This document shows positions 10,346 through 23,290 of a stretch of 64,000 nucleotides of DNA, one piece after another. The position numbers and the translations under genes were made by a program. The stretch is from contig JACEEZ010020557.1 in the NCBI GenBank assembly GCA_016584305.1, positions 20,001 to 84,000 on the forward strand. Reading direction: 5' to 3'. The stretch's first letter is position 1; each line of letters begins with the position of its first letter. Origin of the DNA: Chionoecetes opilio (Eukaryota > Arthropoda > Malacostraca > Decapoda > Majidae). The notes under the pieces were generated by a model. The model was not told where the DNA came from. It made no database searches and worked only from the letters and a program-made list of their open reading frames with translations.

Positions 10346-13300
10346 AACGTTTTAGTGCGGTATGATGTTGGGAAAAAGGGCTCCTAGGTTTTTGTGCAAA
10401 AAATGTTTTTTTTTGCAGTTCTGGCTTCTATGGGATCAGAAAAACAAAAAAAAAGGGGTCCCAATTTCCGCCCCTTTACCCCCCTTTTGGGGTCCTTCCC
10501 TTTTGGCCCCCCGGCACTGACCATGCCCTATCTCCGCCAAAAATTTGACCATTTTATAATTTGAGTTCCTTTGTGGGTTTTTTCGGGTAGCCGGTCGTTT
10601 TATAGCACTAAAAAGCAACCGGGAAGTGCCCTTTAAGCATTCCCGGGTTCGATTTAGCACTCCGGTTCAAGTATAGGGTCTAAACTCCATTTTTTTTTTT
10701 TTCAGGCATTTTAAAAGCTTTTTTAGCTCAGTCAAATACCCTGTGAACTGAATCGGGTAGTATCGCCAATATGTGGGAGGAGGACGGATTTTTGCGTGAT
10801 CTGTAAGAAGGCGCCACATAAAAGAAGCGATTGGTAAAAATCCGGTCTGACAGATAAAAATTTTAAAACACGTCAAGAGGAGTGTTTTTGGTGATATAAA
10901 AGGGAAATTCATAACTACTAAATTACTTGTCAGGTTTTAAAATGAAAGGAGAACTCAAGTACGTTCGGTATCTAGTGATGTCGGAAACCTATCTCAACAA
11001 GAAAAAATTAAACGTCTTAGGAAGAATCCCAAACCGATTCACCTGTCTGCGCCCCCACGAGGACCGGGGCGCCCTTCAAGTCTGGGGGATCTTTTTCGGC
11101 CAAGGGGTCAAGACTACCCAAAAGGAACAAGTGTGTCTTTTTTCCCAACTGTGACTTCTCCCAAGAATGACTCAAGCCCTGCCCGTGTTCTACTGCTCAA
11201 GGGTAAAACCTCCTACAGATCAAGCGAAACCCCAATGACCATGTTAGAGTTTCAGTAGGGGCCCTTGAAAAAACCCCGGCGACGATCAGCTCTTGAAAGC
11301 CTATCATCGGAATGTTTGCCTCTCACAGCGAATATCAACGAGGCAGATCACAAAGTCCCACTCATTCGCTCAGTTGTGATGCCAATTGTCCCGCTTTTCA
11401 AAACCCCTTGGTGACGGGGTTTGTTACCGGGCAGCTGAGGTAAAATCCAAATTGTCAATTTGAAAAGATACCGTGTGGATGTAAATAGAGTGAAACTATC
11501 GGAAATCCCCTAAAAAGACTCATCAGCGAGCGCTTCCAAATGAAGTTTGCACTCACAAAGAGGAATGAGCCGACCGTCTTTGCTCTCCATGCAGTCACGT
11601 TTGGCCATGGATTACGGGGCCCCAAATGATGAATTAGTAGATAGTTGGTCACCGAAGAATGTGCCAACCTTCTGCGAGAAAGATGCTGAAAACAACGCAG
11701 TTGGTCGTTTACAGGCAGCTTCAGAATTTTTAAAAAACCGTTTTACTCATTCTTCAGGGTTTTTTCTCGGGGGTACCATGTTGTCAAAGGTGGGAATACG
11801 GACCAGGAGGTGGCAAAACTGTCGACGTTTCTGCCATTCCTTGCCCAAAAATACTGGGACTGCGCCAGGTGAAACATCGCAAAGAAAACGTCCCTTCCAA
11901 AAACAGCCCAACCCCCTCTGTAATGGTCTTCCCCTTGCTGTTCATTCAAGTGCGTGACAGAACTTGTTAAAAACCTCTCAGCTTGTAATTGGAATGACCC
12001 CCTTCATATCATTGATTAGAGAAACGAGTTGAGCAAGTTTTCCCCAGCGGGAAGGAGGGGGTGGATTTTTTTCCCCCAAATTTTGTAAAGAGGCCTAACC
12101 TTTTTTGCGATCGATAAATTGCCTTTCCTGGAAACACACCGAGGGGGAAGGAACCTTCCAGGCCAGTGGTTGTCATGTTCCAGCAAGAAAAGAGGAGATT
12201 TTCATGAACCGACCACTTGAAATACCAAAAGCTTTCTCTAAAAACCCCTCGGGCCCTTTTGACTAAAACATGTGCAAGAACCATCTAAAAACCCACTCCT
12301 TGAGTTTCGGTCTATGAAAGGGGGAAAGAGGAAAAATTTTCTGAGCAAAGACTTCACTCCACCTGGTCACTTGCAAACTCCCTTTGGAAAACTATGAGGG
12401 CAGGGAATGATTGGGTTTTCACTAAACGAGTCGCAAAGGAAAAAAAACACGGACTGCTGAAAAGGATTCAGGAAGGGCCCCCATGAAGCACTCCGTCGAC
12501 GCTATACTATCGTCAAGAACAAAAAACCAACCGGGGGAAATTGGGTCAAGAAAGATGTATCCAACTTGGGCGCTACCAAACTCGTGTTACCCCCGTCATC
12601 CGAAGCCCAAAACACGCACAAAGTAAGGTGACGTCCATTATTCAAACACCCCACTGATTTGGGGACTCTTTCACTGTTTTTTCGGTTACCCGGGGGAATC
12701 TCTGCCCTGTCTTTGGTCCCAAAAGAAAAAACTTTGAAAAACCTGGACCTGGACCAAAATTTCCGTGCTTTAAAAATTCACAGCAGTTGGGACACCAAGG
12801 ATCCAAAGGGCAGGATCTCCATATTGATTTCTGTTTTACATCTCTCGGGAAAACGATAGATGGCATGGCCTGGATATTGTGCCATTAAAAAGTGGTGTTA
12901 CAAACACCCCCTTCGTGGGATTTCAGTGGCAAAGCATACAAAAGGGGCATCAAATCCCACATCACAACATCTAGAAATTATGATGATGCGGTTTGATGTC
13001 ATTTTATCCACTCTTTCAAAAGGCCCATTTAGTGCCCGGTGCAATGCTTTAAAGGAAAAGCTCATTCCCCAACCCCGATATGACTAAAGACTAAAAATTG
13101 TGATCAGGGTACGCTGGAAATGGGGAACCCCTGGGGGAGGATGAAAACTTTGGAGGTTTGCAAAATTTCCCTTTTCAGCATCCTCGTCAAGTGGAAAGCC
13201 TTCTTCATTTCGCACTCTTGCCGCCAGGGGTGGCCAGTTATCTTGTTTCCCTTTGGGGAAAAACCTGATCAAGTTTTCTTCCCCGGGATCTTCAAAATTA

Positions 13301-15970
13301 CGCCGATGTGCCTGCCCATTTGCAAAAATGAAGCGCTGGAAGTAATGACCCTAAACTGGAATTTGAGTCCGGGGACTTTTTTGTTGCAAAATCAGAGAAC
13401 CCTTCACGAACTCCCCAAGATCAGGCACTGAACAGGAAATCAGAAACTAAAGGGACACGGGGGTATGTAGGACTCAGCAGAATAAGCTGCTCTCAACGAC
13501 TCGCACCCTACACCTTGCCCTTTCCCTATCGTTTACGAGATCTTAGAGCTTCCCAAAGTTTCCAGGTCATCCGAACGCACAGAGCATTTCCCGCTGTCTG
13601 GGCAGTTGCACTGAGGGCAAGAGAGGGAACCTAAAGATCCGTAATCAAAAAGTTTTCACTGCACAGACAACCCTTCAATGAAAACCCCTTTAAAAATTTG
13701 TTTTTATCAGTCTTGTGCCCGAGGTACAAAACATATATTTTGCTTATGCAGAAAAGGTCGAAGCATTCGAGGGGTTCGTTGTGAACGTCTGAACCCCCCA
13801 TCAAATCCTCGTTTTGGGACAAAATGAAAAAGCTCAAGTTGAAGGGTTCTCAAGTGGATGGAAAATCAAAAGTACGCATGGAGATAAAATCATCAAATTG
13901 CGGAGGATCGTAATTTACTGGCAATTTTTCATTTTTCAGGGAAGCCGCCGGTTATGCCAAAATCGAGGAATAATTGGAAGTACGAGAGAAAAGTGCCCCG
14001 CTCTCTGTGTGCTTTGATAGATCTTTGACATCCCCAATGACAAGGCCCGTCTATGCATGCAGTTTAAGATGCCACGGTTGAATCCCTTTATGTTCCTCCC
14101 GTACCAGACATAGGGGGAGGGAAGATCCTCCAGTTAAAATTTCATCATTTATGCAATGGGGGTACTTTTAGAGTTTTGCAAAAACGCCAAATATCTGAAA
14201 ATTTCACACCTTCGGATGCTTTAACAAAAGCATAGAGACAATGATGACAAACTATGATGAGGGGCTGTGTGTTTGATCGAAATTGGATCTGTCGTTGAAA
14301 ACAAGACCCGGCAGAAGCGATAAACCCCATCCTTTAGTCGAATTCATCCGAAATGAAGCTCACCATGCCATTAAGGGTTACTTTTAGCATCAAAAAAAAA
14401 CGGAAGCTCACATGCTTGTTTTGGGCCCAAGGGCTGCTTGACTATTCGCAAGGAAAGTTCATTCGTGCCGTTGTCGTGTACGTGATCATATCAAGGGCTA
14501 GGTTTTTTGGGATGCTCATACACATAGAGGCTGACACATTTATTTCCAAAACCCAATACTTGCTCTAAACCCCGGGTCTGCCCAAAAACTGGTATGGTCG
14601 CCCGACCCCTGACGTACTCCTCCCTTCTTTATTTATCGCCCCAAAAATGCACACTATATCCTTGAATTTCAACAGGCAAAGGAAAGAAAAAACGGGAAAA
14701 AGACATCTTTGAAAGAGTGCAGGATTGGCCCCTCGCAAAAGTCAAGGGTTCTTGGATCCAAACTTTTTCAGGGGTGATTTGGGGGGGCGATTCTAGGAAT
14801 TTAAAAAAATCATGGGTAGATGCTACCTAAACTTTATGATGAGCCCTGCCATTGACTGCTTCAAAGCATTAGGGTGATTTCATTCCTGCCGAGTTGGTCA
14901 ATGACGGCTTCCACCAGGGAAAACGTTGGAGTTTTGTGTGTCATGTCTACGTTCAAAAGGCCAGCAACCCCACCATCTCAGGTGGGAGGTTTCGGGCAAA
15001 AAACTTGGGAAAGGGGGAAAGCTTCCACCAACTCGTGCTGCATTGCTTCCCCCCATCATGCTGCAAAATACATGACAAGCGGGACAAGTCTACCCTGAAA
15101 AATTTTCCAAAACCCTTCCCCCAATTGAAAAAAAGGATGGAAAATTGGAGAAGGCGTGTATTTTTCCCCTAATGTCCCGCCCTCCTCCCCACAACTGAGG
15201 AACTCTCAAAAGTGGGTGCAAAATAGGATGCAAAGGGGAAATAGGGGTAGTGCTTGAAGAATGGGCCCCCCGTACTCCCCTCGTAAATGCTAGGCAGTGA
15301 TTGCGCAAAAGCTATTCGGGAGGACATTTCAAATATGGACATTTTAGAAAACTGATTGATTTTACGTCCGATTTGACAGTATCGCAAAAACGGACGTTCG
15401 TAAATACTAACGCGCTTTGGGTGGATGGTTTGGGGGGCCCGGGGTGGTACTCCCCCAGTGGGAATCCCGTCGTCTTAACCAGAATAAAAAGGGGGAAAAA
15501 CAACCCTGTTAACATTTTTAAGTTCCTAGCATAAAACTGGGATGGGAAAAATACTTTAACGGGGTTTCGTAAAAGAAGCGGGTGAGAAAAAACGAAAAAA
15601 AGAGGGGTTTGGCTATACAAAACTGGACTGATAGAGAAATTTAGATATCAGCCCGACACGCATCAGCAATTTTTGTAGGGTCAGTAGTTCACGTGTCTGT
15701 AACAAAAAAATGGTTTTAAAATTTGTTGCTTAGTGTTTTCCCAAAACCAATCCTGGGGGTGCCCCAAAAAAGGAAAAGACCCCCAGAAAGGGGGTGGGGG
15801 TCTGAAAAATTTGGGCCCCCTCTTTTTCTGTTAATCTGATACCTATAAACCAAACTGCAAAAAAAATTTTAGCACAAAAATCCACGGGAATACATGGCTA
15901 CCACACTATTTTGTTGAAAAACTTAGACTGTGTAAGACCCCCAAAACGTGAAATTTTAGAGTCTGGAGAG
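10346..15970. other. No identifiable gene; noisy, moderately GC-rich sequence
   Basis: The block from about 10930 to 15640 has balanced composition, and pieces of open frame jump between frames on both strands (for example 11547-11957 plus, 13120-13431 plus, 14894-15172 plus). None gives a family I can name. Homopolymer expansions suggest uncorrected reads, so a real coding region could be hidden by indels. Confidence 0.4.
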
Positions 15971-16026
15971 GGGAAAAAGCAAAAAAATCGACAATGGTAG
16001 GAAAAGGAAAAAAAATTTTTAAAAAC

Positions 16027-16435
16027 GTTGTGTGTGTGTTGTGTGGTGTGTGGTGTGTTGGTGTGTGTTTTGTGTGTTTTTTGGGGTGTTGTGGTGTTTG
16101 TGGTTGGTGTGGGTTTTGTTGTGTGTGTGTGTTGGGTGTGTGTTTTGTGGGGTTTTGGGGTGTGGTGTGTGGTGTGTGTGGGTGGTGTGTGTGTGTGTGT
16201 GTGGGTGTGGTTTTGTGGTGGGGCCCATTTTCTTCTTTTTCTGCTGCTTCCCTCCTTTCTTTTTTCTCCCTTGTTCCCTTTGGGCCGTCTTCTGTCCTTT
16301 TTCTCCTTTTTGGGTTTTCGCTTTTGGGGCTCCCCCTTCTCGGGGGGCTGGTGCTTGCCTCTTTTTCGGGGTTTTGCTCGGTCGCCCCCCCCTTTGGGTG
16401 GGGGGGGGGTTTGGGGGGTGGGGTTTAGGGGCAAT
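16027..16435. repeat. GT-rich simple sequence followed by pyrimidine/G runs
   Basis: Degenerate (GT)n with TTG and GGT variants runs from 16027 to 16220, followed by C/T- and G-rich runs. The lead-in before it (about 15976-16020) resembles the lead-in of the GT repeat at 19655-19715, so the two may be related. Cys/Val-rich reading frames here are by-products. Confidence 0.85.
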
Positions 16436-18240
16436 TTCTTCTTTTTTTGCCAAAAAATAAAAATTTTTAAGAAAAGGGGGAAAAACTTTAAAAAAGATAC
16501 CCAATCTTTTTCTCATTAATTTTCGCTTTGATTTTTGTCCATTTTGGGAGTGAGTTTTTTTTTTCTTTCATAAATTGAGGACTTTTGGTTTTTCATAGAT
16601 AGGGGAAAAATTTTTTTGGATGCAGCAGGGTTGTTTTATTTAAAAAAAAGTATTAGAGGATTGTATTGGGGTAATTCCTTTGCTTTTTCGTCATTTTAAA
16701 CGTTTTGTTTTTTGTTAAAATTTTTTTTTTTGTCGAGAGCGGAAAGGTAGGTAAGGCCCAGGGGGGGGGGCGGGGGGAAAGGGGAAGGGAAAAAAGGAAG
16801 GGGGAAAGGGGGGGGGGAATCCTGTCCCCCCCTTTTAAAAAAAAAAACTTATGAAAACTTTGATAAACTTTTGTATTTTGCAAGCCCGGAAGGCAATTTT
16901 TGGGCGACGGGGGGGGGGAAAATGCATTTTTAAAAAGGAAAGGAGGAAAGGGGAAGGGGGGTTCTGGGTTTTCTTTTTAAAAAAAAAAGGTTACCCCAAT
17001 GGTTTCTAATTAATGGGGCATTTTAAAAATTGGGGTTTCCCCCAAAGGGCGTTTTGGGCCCCAATCTATTTTTTTATTTACTAAAGATTTTTGGGGAAGT
17101 GGGATTTTGGAGGAACAACAAGTTCTATGTCTAAGAGGGATATGGGGCACAGTCCTGTAAACTATTTGAATTTAATAAAATTAATAGTGGGTTTTCAGGT
17201 GGAATTTTAAAATTTAATAAGTTTAGCGTTTAATGTTGGTAGAAAAAATCCTGGGTAATAGTTTATTATAACAATGTATCACTGAAGAATCAGGTATAAA
17301 AATTGGGAGTGCGGGGGAAGTTAGACTTTCCCTCCTAGGGGAAAAATGGGTTTTTAGGCTAGAAATCGAGTAATAGGGTGTTAGGATTCATTACAAGGGG
17401 TGTTTAAAAAAATAGGGTGCAGGTTTTCTAAAATAATATGGCTCTGTNGCACTGATACACAGATTTATATAACTGTATAATCTACCCTGTTTCAGCATTC
17501 TTTTATGAATTTGTATCTGCAAGTATATACGGTTTCAAAATTTCGCTACTCGTTTTTTTTTCGGGCAACAACGACGGTGGGAGGACAGTCCCCGTGGGAC
17601 TCCCAGTGGGGGGGAATGGGCGGGAACAATATTCTAAATATTCTTCGCGCTAATCTCTAAGGAGGCAGCGTCAGCTGTAGGGTGAGACAACTTTACATGT
17701 ATATTTCTCCCATTGAAAGCCTTTGATAGTTCAAGTAATTGCTGGAAGCTCATATATATATGTTCGTTGCTCCTATGTGTCTGTCTCGATCAATGATGAA
17801 ATAGAGGAGGAAAGGATGGAATGAGAGAAGGAAACAAGTAAGGAGAGGGAGGTGAAGGTGTCTTCAAGACACCTAGGGCCGTACTATTGCGATCGCCTTG
17901 CGTCGCTTGCGATGCCGCGCTAGATTTGCCTCCCGCATTACTTTTCCGCATCACTCAACACGAAAATAGAGTTCCCGCATCATAATGCGCAACGTAATGC
18001 GCAGCGTAATGCCTTGTGTGGACGCACCTTTAAAGGCAGTATTTGGCATCATCCGTTATTGGCGTTATAAAACAAGCGTTGTGGGGGAAACAATCGTTGG
18101 CCGGTTCAAACTCCAGAACACCCAATTCAATATTTATCATTCTATCATCACCCAATTCATGGCATACCAACCCTCCCATATCATCAGCACTTGACCGAAT
18201 CTTTACAGTATTCATCGGACCCCTGTGCACCGATACTTGT
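16436..18240. other. No gene seen; single N at 17448
   Basis: 16.4-17.4 kb is rich in homopolymers and has no coding signal. At 17448 a lone N marks an abrupt change to cleaner sequence. A perfect short palindrome (AGGTGTCTT-C-AAGACACCT) lies at 17856-17874. Confidence 0.5.
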
Positions 18241-18357
18241 TTTACCCACAGTACATACGTCGCATCCATAAAGTCGAAAATACTATATGATCCTAATGCA
18301 ATGTCGACTCAATATACAAGACATGGGGGAGGGGATTAGGGGCGTAGCAAAAGGGTG

Positions 18358-18387
18358 TATATAAAGGCTGAAGGGGAAATATCGTCA
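18358..18387 (+). promoter_or_regulatory. Core promoter: TATA box plus initiator-like site
   Basis: TATATAAAG lies at 18358-18366. About 29 bases from its start is TCACACT (A at 18387), close to the arthropod initiator TCAGT. The distance is right for a TATA-directed start, which would give a leader of about 72 bases before the ATG at 18459. Confidence 0.6.
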
Positions 18388-18458
18388 CACTCGAATCTCA
18401 ATCTTGCGACTTCAGAGAGGAAGAATCTATATAACAACTAATCTTTTTAAAACAAAAC

Positions 18459-18549
18459 ATGGGCCGTGTGGCGATCCAGCTACGATACGTGACGGTGTGT
18501 GTGGTAATATTGATGGTGTTACTGCACAGTGCACCCGCCTTGAGCAACA
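18459..18549 (+). CDS. First coding exon of a secreted peptide or protein (signal peptide)
   Basis: ATG at 18459 opens 30 codons: Met-Gly-Arg-Val start, a charged/polar segment to residue 9 (Arg), a hydrophobic core TVCVVILMVLLHSAPA (about residues 12-27), and a likely signal-peptidase site after APA or ALS. The exon ends AACA|GTGAGT at 18549/18550, a consensus 5' splice site, leaving phase 1. A TATA promoter lies about 90 bases upstream. Intron 1 begins directly with GA, GT and GTGC microsatellites. The mature part is in later exons that I could not find, so the product (neuropeptide, secreted protein) cannot be named. The duplicated copy at about 9156 has lost this exon. Confidence 0.55.
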
Positions 18550-18555
18550 GTGAGT

Positions 18556-18570
18556 AGAGAGAGAGAGAGA

Positions 18571-18608
<38 letters not shown>

Positions 18609-18620
18609 GAGAGGAGAGAG

Positions 18621-18689
<69 letters not shown>

Positions 18690-18693
18690 GGGT

Positions 18694-18790
<97 letters not shown>

Positions 18791-18796
18791 TGTGTG

Positions 18797-18832
<36 letters not shown>

Positions 18833-18834
18833 TC

Positions 18835-18889
<55 letters not shown>

Positions 18890-18910
18890 TGGTGTGTGTG
18901 TGTGTGTGTG
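18556..18910. repeat. Compound microsatellite (GA)n-(GT)n-(GTGC)n-(GT)n
   Basis: (GA)n runs from about 18556 to 18690, (GT)n from 18693 to 18796, the tetranucleotide GTGC from 18797 to 18890, then (GT)n again. It sits at the start of an inferred intron. A separate GA block follows at 19083-19206. Confidence 0.95.
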
Positions 18911-19107
18911 TTTACCTACTGATCTATATACCTATTCGTGTGATTCTGTCTCTGTATCTACATTGATCATGTTTTCTTTTCTAAAATGTGTGCGTGTGCG
19001 TCAGAATAATAATATTTCTATTATCTAAATGTTTATACTCATTTTTTTCTATAATGTACGCTGGAAGAACTTTATTTCCTATTGAGAGAGAGAGAGAGAG
19101 AGAGAGA

Positions 19108-19151
<44 letters not shown>

Positions 19152-19714
19152 AGGAGAGAGGAAGAGAGAAGAAGGAGAATTGAGAAGAGAAGAGAGAGAG
19201 AGAGAGTGTACACCTGCAATAAATCATCAATATTTTATCATACACTAATCTAAAAATGATACATAAGAACATAGAAACACAGGAGAAATACAAAAGAGAA
19301 TACAAAATACGTAGGGGAATACAAAAGGCTGGATATCATATTCAAAGCAAAACTTGAACACTATAAAAATTACCATATATTTATCTATCATACATATAAA
19401 ACACACATAAAAAGTAATATAATCCTGTATATACTTTCAATGTAGTGGCTGAGTTTATTCCATACATCTATTAACCTATTTGTAAACGTATTTTGCCTAT
19501 TTCCTACATTCTGCATTCATTAAAGTCAGAATTACTTGTAGCTACATGTATATAAGTGTTCTAACAGGTGAGGATGTGGGACGAGTCAGCAGAGACGTTG
19601 TATACTTGGTACGTTTACCTCTACGGAGAGGAATATTGAGTGGACTTAAAGCAAAAACATCGACCACGGTAAGAAAAAGGAAAAAAAATAGGAAATGATA
19701 CGTGTGTGTGTGTG

Positions 19715-19790
19715 TATTCACCTAGTTGTATTTTACATATTTTACAGGGCCTGAGCTACGCTCGTATGGCCCCGTCTCCATAGCTACATT
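19715..19790 (+). repeat. Short dispersed repeat
   Basis: The segment from TTCACCTAGTTGTATTTTAC through CAGGGCCTGAGCTACGCTCG to CCCCGTCTCC resembles a dispersed repeat that I associate with decapod crustacean genomes (from memory, not checked). It is adjacent to the SINE family 2 copy. Confidence 0.45.
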
Positions 19791-19811
19791 TTTTGTATCA
19801 TTCATCCTTTG

Positions 19812-20010
19812 TGCTTAGTGTTGGCCGAAGCCCCCCCCCCCCCGGGAGGCGGGTCAAAAAACCCCGGCTAACACCCGGTCCCCATTCACTGCTGGGTGGA
19901 CAGGGGCTGGGTATTAAAAGACCCCCCCGTCTGTTTAAACTCCGCCCAGGGATCGAACCCCCGGGATTTCTCGGTTGTGAGCCGAGCGTGCCCCAACAAA
20001 TACTAGGGAG
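19812..20010 (-). mobile_element. tRNA-like SINE (family 2), copy 1
   Basis: On the minus strand it carries the B-box-like GGTTCGATCCC (plus: GGGATCGAACCC at about 19949-19960). It shares GGGAGGCGGGTCA, CCCCGGCTAACACCCGGT and CTGGGTGGACAGGGG with copies at 30331-30530 and 36785-36885. Confidence 0.65.
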
Positions 20011-20454
20011 TACCCTATTGTGGGGTTTGTTTTGGTGTGTGTTGTGTGTGTGTGTGCGTGTGTGTGTGTGTGGTGGGGTGGGGTGGTGGTGTTTTGGTGT
20101 GTGGGGTGGTGTTTTTGGTGGTGTGTATAAAACTGGCAACCATATTTTTATTTCCTTGACCCAACCCGGGCCATTTTTTTTGGGGGAAGTGAATGCTCCG
20201 GGGGGGGGATAATTTCTTTAAAAATTGCCATTAGGGCAATATCCGGGGTATCAGAAAATGCTGATGGACACTGAGAAGGGTAGCTTGGGGCCCCCGGGGG
20301 GGAAACCCCATTTTTAAAACCCACCCAGCGGGGAAAATTGGCCCATTTGGTGGGGTACATTGTTCCCGGGTGTATCTGGACTTCAACTCTATCGATGTGG
20401 GTTGAGGGAAAAAATATACGTCCAATTTTGTACCCTAAAAAAAAAAAATTTATA

Positions 20455-23290
20455 AGGGGCATTTTGTTATAAAAAAAATTTATAAAAAATCAATTATCGA
20501 AAAAAAATCAAATTTTTTCAATATTTTATTATTAGACTTGTACTTTTTTTAGTAAAAACAACACTGGTAGGTTTTTCCCAAATATCCCTTTTGCACACCG
20601 TTTACCTGTCTAATAAAAAAAAACCAAAAAAGAAAAAACATTTTAATTCCCCAAACGAGTTTACAACAAATATATGTAAAGGCAAAAAATTTTGACTTGG
20701 GCCGCCGCTGGCTTTAATCTATTCTGACATAACCCCAATTAGGAATGTCTTAGGGAGAGGATTTTAAAACACCAAAACGTTTCTAATAAGCCCCCCCCCC
20801 CCCGGAAAAATTTGGGTTAAAATAGGAAACTCCCTTTGGGGGCCATCTTGGATTTCAAAATGGCCCCCCAATTATATTAATTTTTTCTTTACTAGAGTTT
20901 GGAAAGAGTAGGGAGCTGTTTTTAAAACAAAATACGATGATATTCCTAATAACAGGCGGAGTATCTTGAACATGTCATTTTTTAGTCAAATAAACCCCGG
21001 TTTATGATTTTCCCAAATTATCCATTTTCCCAAAAACCTTTTTAATCTGTCTAAAAGGGTTTTCAGGAAATTTGGGCCCTGCTTTAAAATAGAGAACAAC
21101 AATGCATCCCAATAACAGTGCACACAAAGTTAATCATCAGAGTCGCCATCGGGAGTCTTTGGGACCCTTTAGCCCCCAAATAGCATCATCCGGCCCCCAA
21201 ATTTTTGGAGCACCCTGCAGCTTACCCCCAACATGCACTTAAACCCTTTTCAGTAGCGGGGCCAATCTGCGGTCGCCCCACTTCCTTTCGGGCATGTGCA
21301 GGGAGAGAGATTCAAGACGACTCTGGAGCGGGTAGACCCGCCACCCCCTCGGATTTTGGCGAACCGCCATCATCGAGTTCCCAGCCATGTCCTGCTGATG
21401 GGCGGGACGCTGGCTTTTTTTTCCCCGGGGCTGCGTCGCCAAAATAGCCCCCCTGAATTGGGCCCCCTAAGCGTATGCTGCATCAAGGGGGTCTTCACAA
21501 GGCGGAAATTTTGGTCCAGATTCGATCTGGCCCTTCTTTGCACAGAACTGGGAAAACGGAGTAAAAATTAGCCCCGACGATTTTCGTGTTCCTGGCGTAA
21601 GCTGAAAAACGTAAAGGGCCTGAAGCTTTTGAAGACGTCTTTTGGTCATTCCACGAAGACCCCCCCAGATCTTTTGAATGCTTGAAGTACAATAATTCGT
21701 TGCACGCCTTAAAAAGCCTTTATTTTTTCCTTGGCTAGCCAAGCATAAACAGTGTCAAAACCCCCGCTCCATGCATAAAGGCCCTGGCAATGCACGGGCA
21801 ACTCCAGACCCCAATTTACCGCAGCCAACTTTGTTTCAACTAAAGCAGAAACCATCGATAGCCCAGCTCTTCATCAGACGAGGAACAAAGGTTCGAGTAA
21901 AATGTTTGGACTTTGGAAATTTGGTTTGCGGTTTTGGGGTCTGGGTTTGCGGGGGTGCATTGCCGGGGCCTTCATGCATGGAGCGGGTGTGACACTTTTT
22001 AGTGCTCTGGCTACCCAAAGGGAAAAAGATAAAGGTTTTGAAGCTTGTGCAAGCGAATGATCTGTACCCTTAAAGCATTCACAGATCGGGGATCTTCGGG
22101 GAATGAAACCAACGACGTCTTCAATGGGCTTTCGGGGCCTTCACGTGTCCTTTTACGCCAGGAACAGGGAAGATCGTCGGTGCTAAATTCACCCCGGGTT
22201 TATCAAAAGGTTCGTGCAAAAAAGGGCCCAAAGGATCAAATTTGGGGGACAATTCCCGCCTTGTGAAAAAACTCCTTGATGCAGCAACGCTTGGGGGCCC
22301 AACTATCAGGCGGCTATCTGGCGACGCACCTTTGGAAAAACCTCCCAAAAAACGTTCCCACCCCATCAAGGGGAAACATGGCGGGAACTCGATGATGGCG
22401 GTTTCGTCAAAATCCGATGGATGGGGGGGTCTCCCACTCCAGATGTCGTCTTAAATTTCTTTTTCTCATGCACATGCAGAAGGACGTGTCGACCGTCAGA
22501 TTGCTCCTGCATACTGAATGGTTGAAGTGCACTTTTGGTGTGAAAGCTGAGGGATCCCCTCCAACTGGGGGCCGGGATGATGCATCGTGGCTCAGGATCC
22601 AAATGACTCTGGGGGGCGACCCGTGATTAACTTTGTGTGCACTGTTTTATTGTTACCCTAGGGGGGGGGGGTTGTTCTCTTTTATAAGCGGCCCAAAATT
22701 CCCTGAAAATCTTTATAGACAGATAAAGGGTTTTAGAAAAAATTAAAATTTTTGGAAGTTTCATACCGGGGGAAATTTGACAAAAAACCTGACTGTTCAA
22801 TATACCTCCGCCTGCTTATTAGGAAATACATCGTATGGGGGTTAAAATCGCTCCAAGTCTTTCCAAACTTATAATGAAAAAATTAATATAATTGGGGGCC
22901 ATTTTAAAACCAAGATGGCCACCAAAGTGCAAAATTTCCTATGTAAAAATTTTCCGCCTGCTTTTTAGTATCGTATGGTAAAAAAATCCTCTCCGAAACG
23001 ACATTCCTAACTTGCTTTAAATGTCAAAAAGAAATCCCCAGCGGGGGCCCTTTAAGTCATTTTATACCTCTTTTAATTTGTTGTAAACCCCGTGGTGGAT
23101 GATATGTTGTACTTGTTGAGTTTTTTTTTATAGAAAGATAAACGGTGTAGAAAAAAGCAAAATTTTGGAAAAATCATACCGTGTTGTTTCACAAAAAAAA
23201 GTACAAGTTAATAATAAAATTTTGGGAAAAATTATTGATTTTTTTAAATAATTGTTTTTTTTATAAAATTTAATCTATAAAAAAAAGGGC
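20455..23290. repeat. 2.8-kb imperfect palindrome (arms about 1.35 kb)
   Basis: The left arm (20455-21850) is the reverse complement of the right arm (21895-23290). Examples: GAACCGCCATCATCGAGTTC at about 21360 pairs with GAACTCGATGATGGCGGTTT at about 22383; the segment around TGCTGCATCAAGGGGGTC (about 21477) pairs with that around 22270; TTATTATTAGACTTGTAC (about 20528) pairs with GTACAAGTTAATAATAA (about 23203). The centre is near 21870 with a spacer of only about 50 bases. The arms differ by many indels. No convincing gene is present. It may be a real fold-back element or a read that turned back on itself. Confidence 0.8.

Larger units (their letters stand above)
18245..19595. repeat. Segmental duplication, copy B (better preserved)
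   Basis: This is the partner of 8984-10345. It contains an intact-looking TATA box, leader and signal-peptide exon, followed by GA, GT and GTGC microsatellites. Confidence 0.75.

Noticed and set aside
16028..16519. 163-residue Cys/Val/Trp/Phe-rich frame
   Set aside because: It is a translation of degenerate GT repeats and homopolymers.
18550..19028. Cys/Val-rich open frames of 76-138 residues
   Set aside because: They are translations of GT and GTGC repeats inside an inferred intron.
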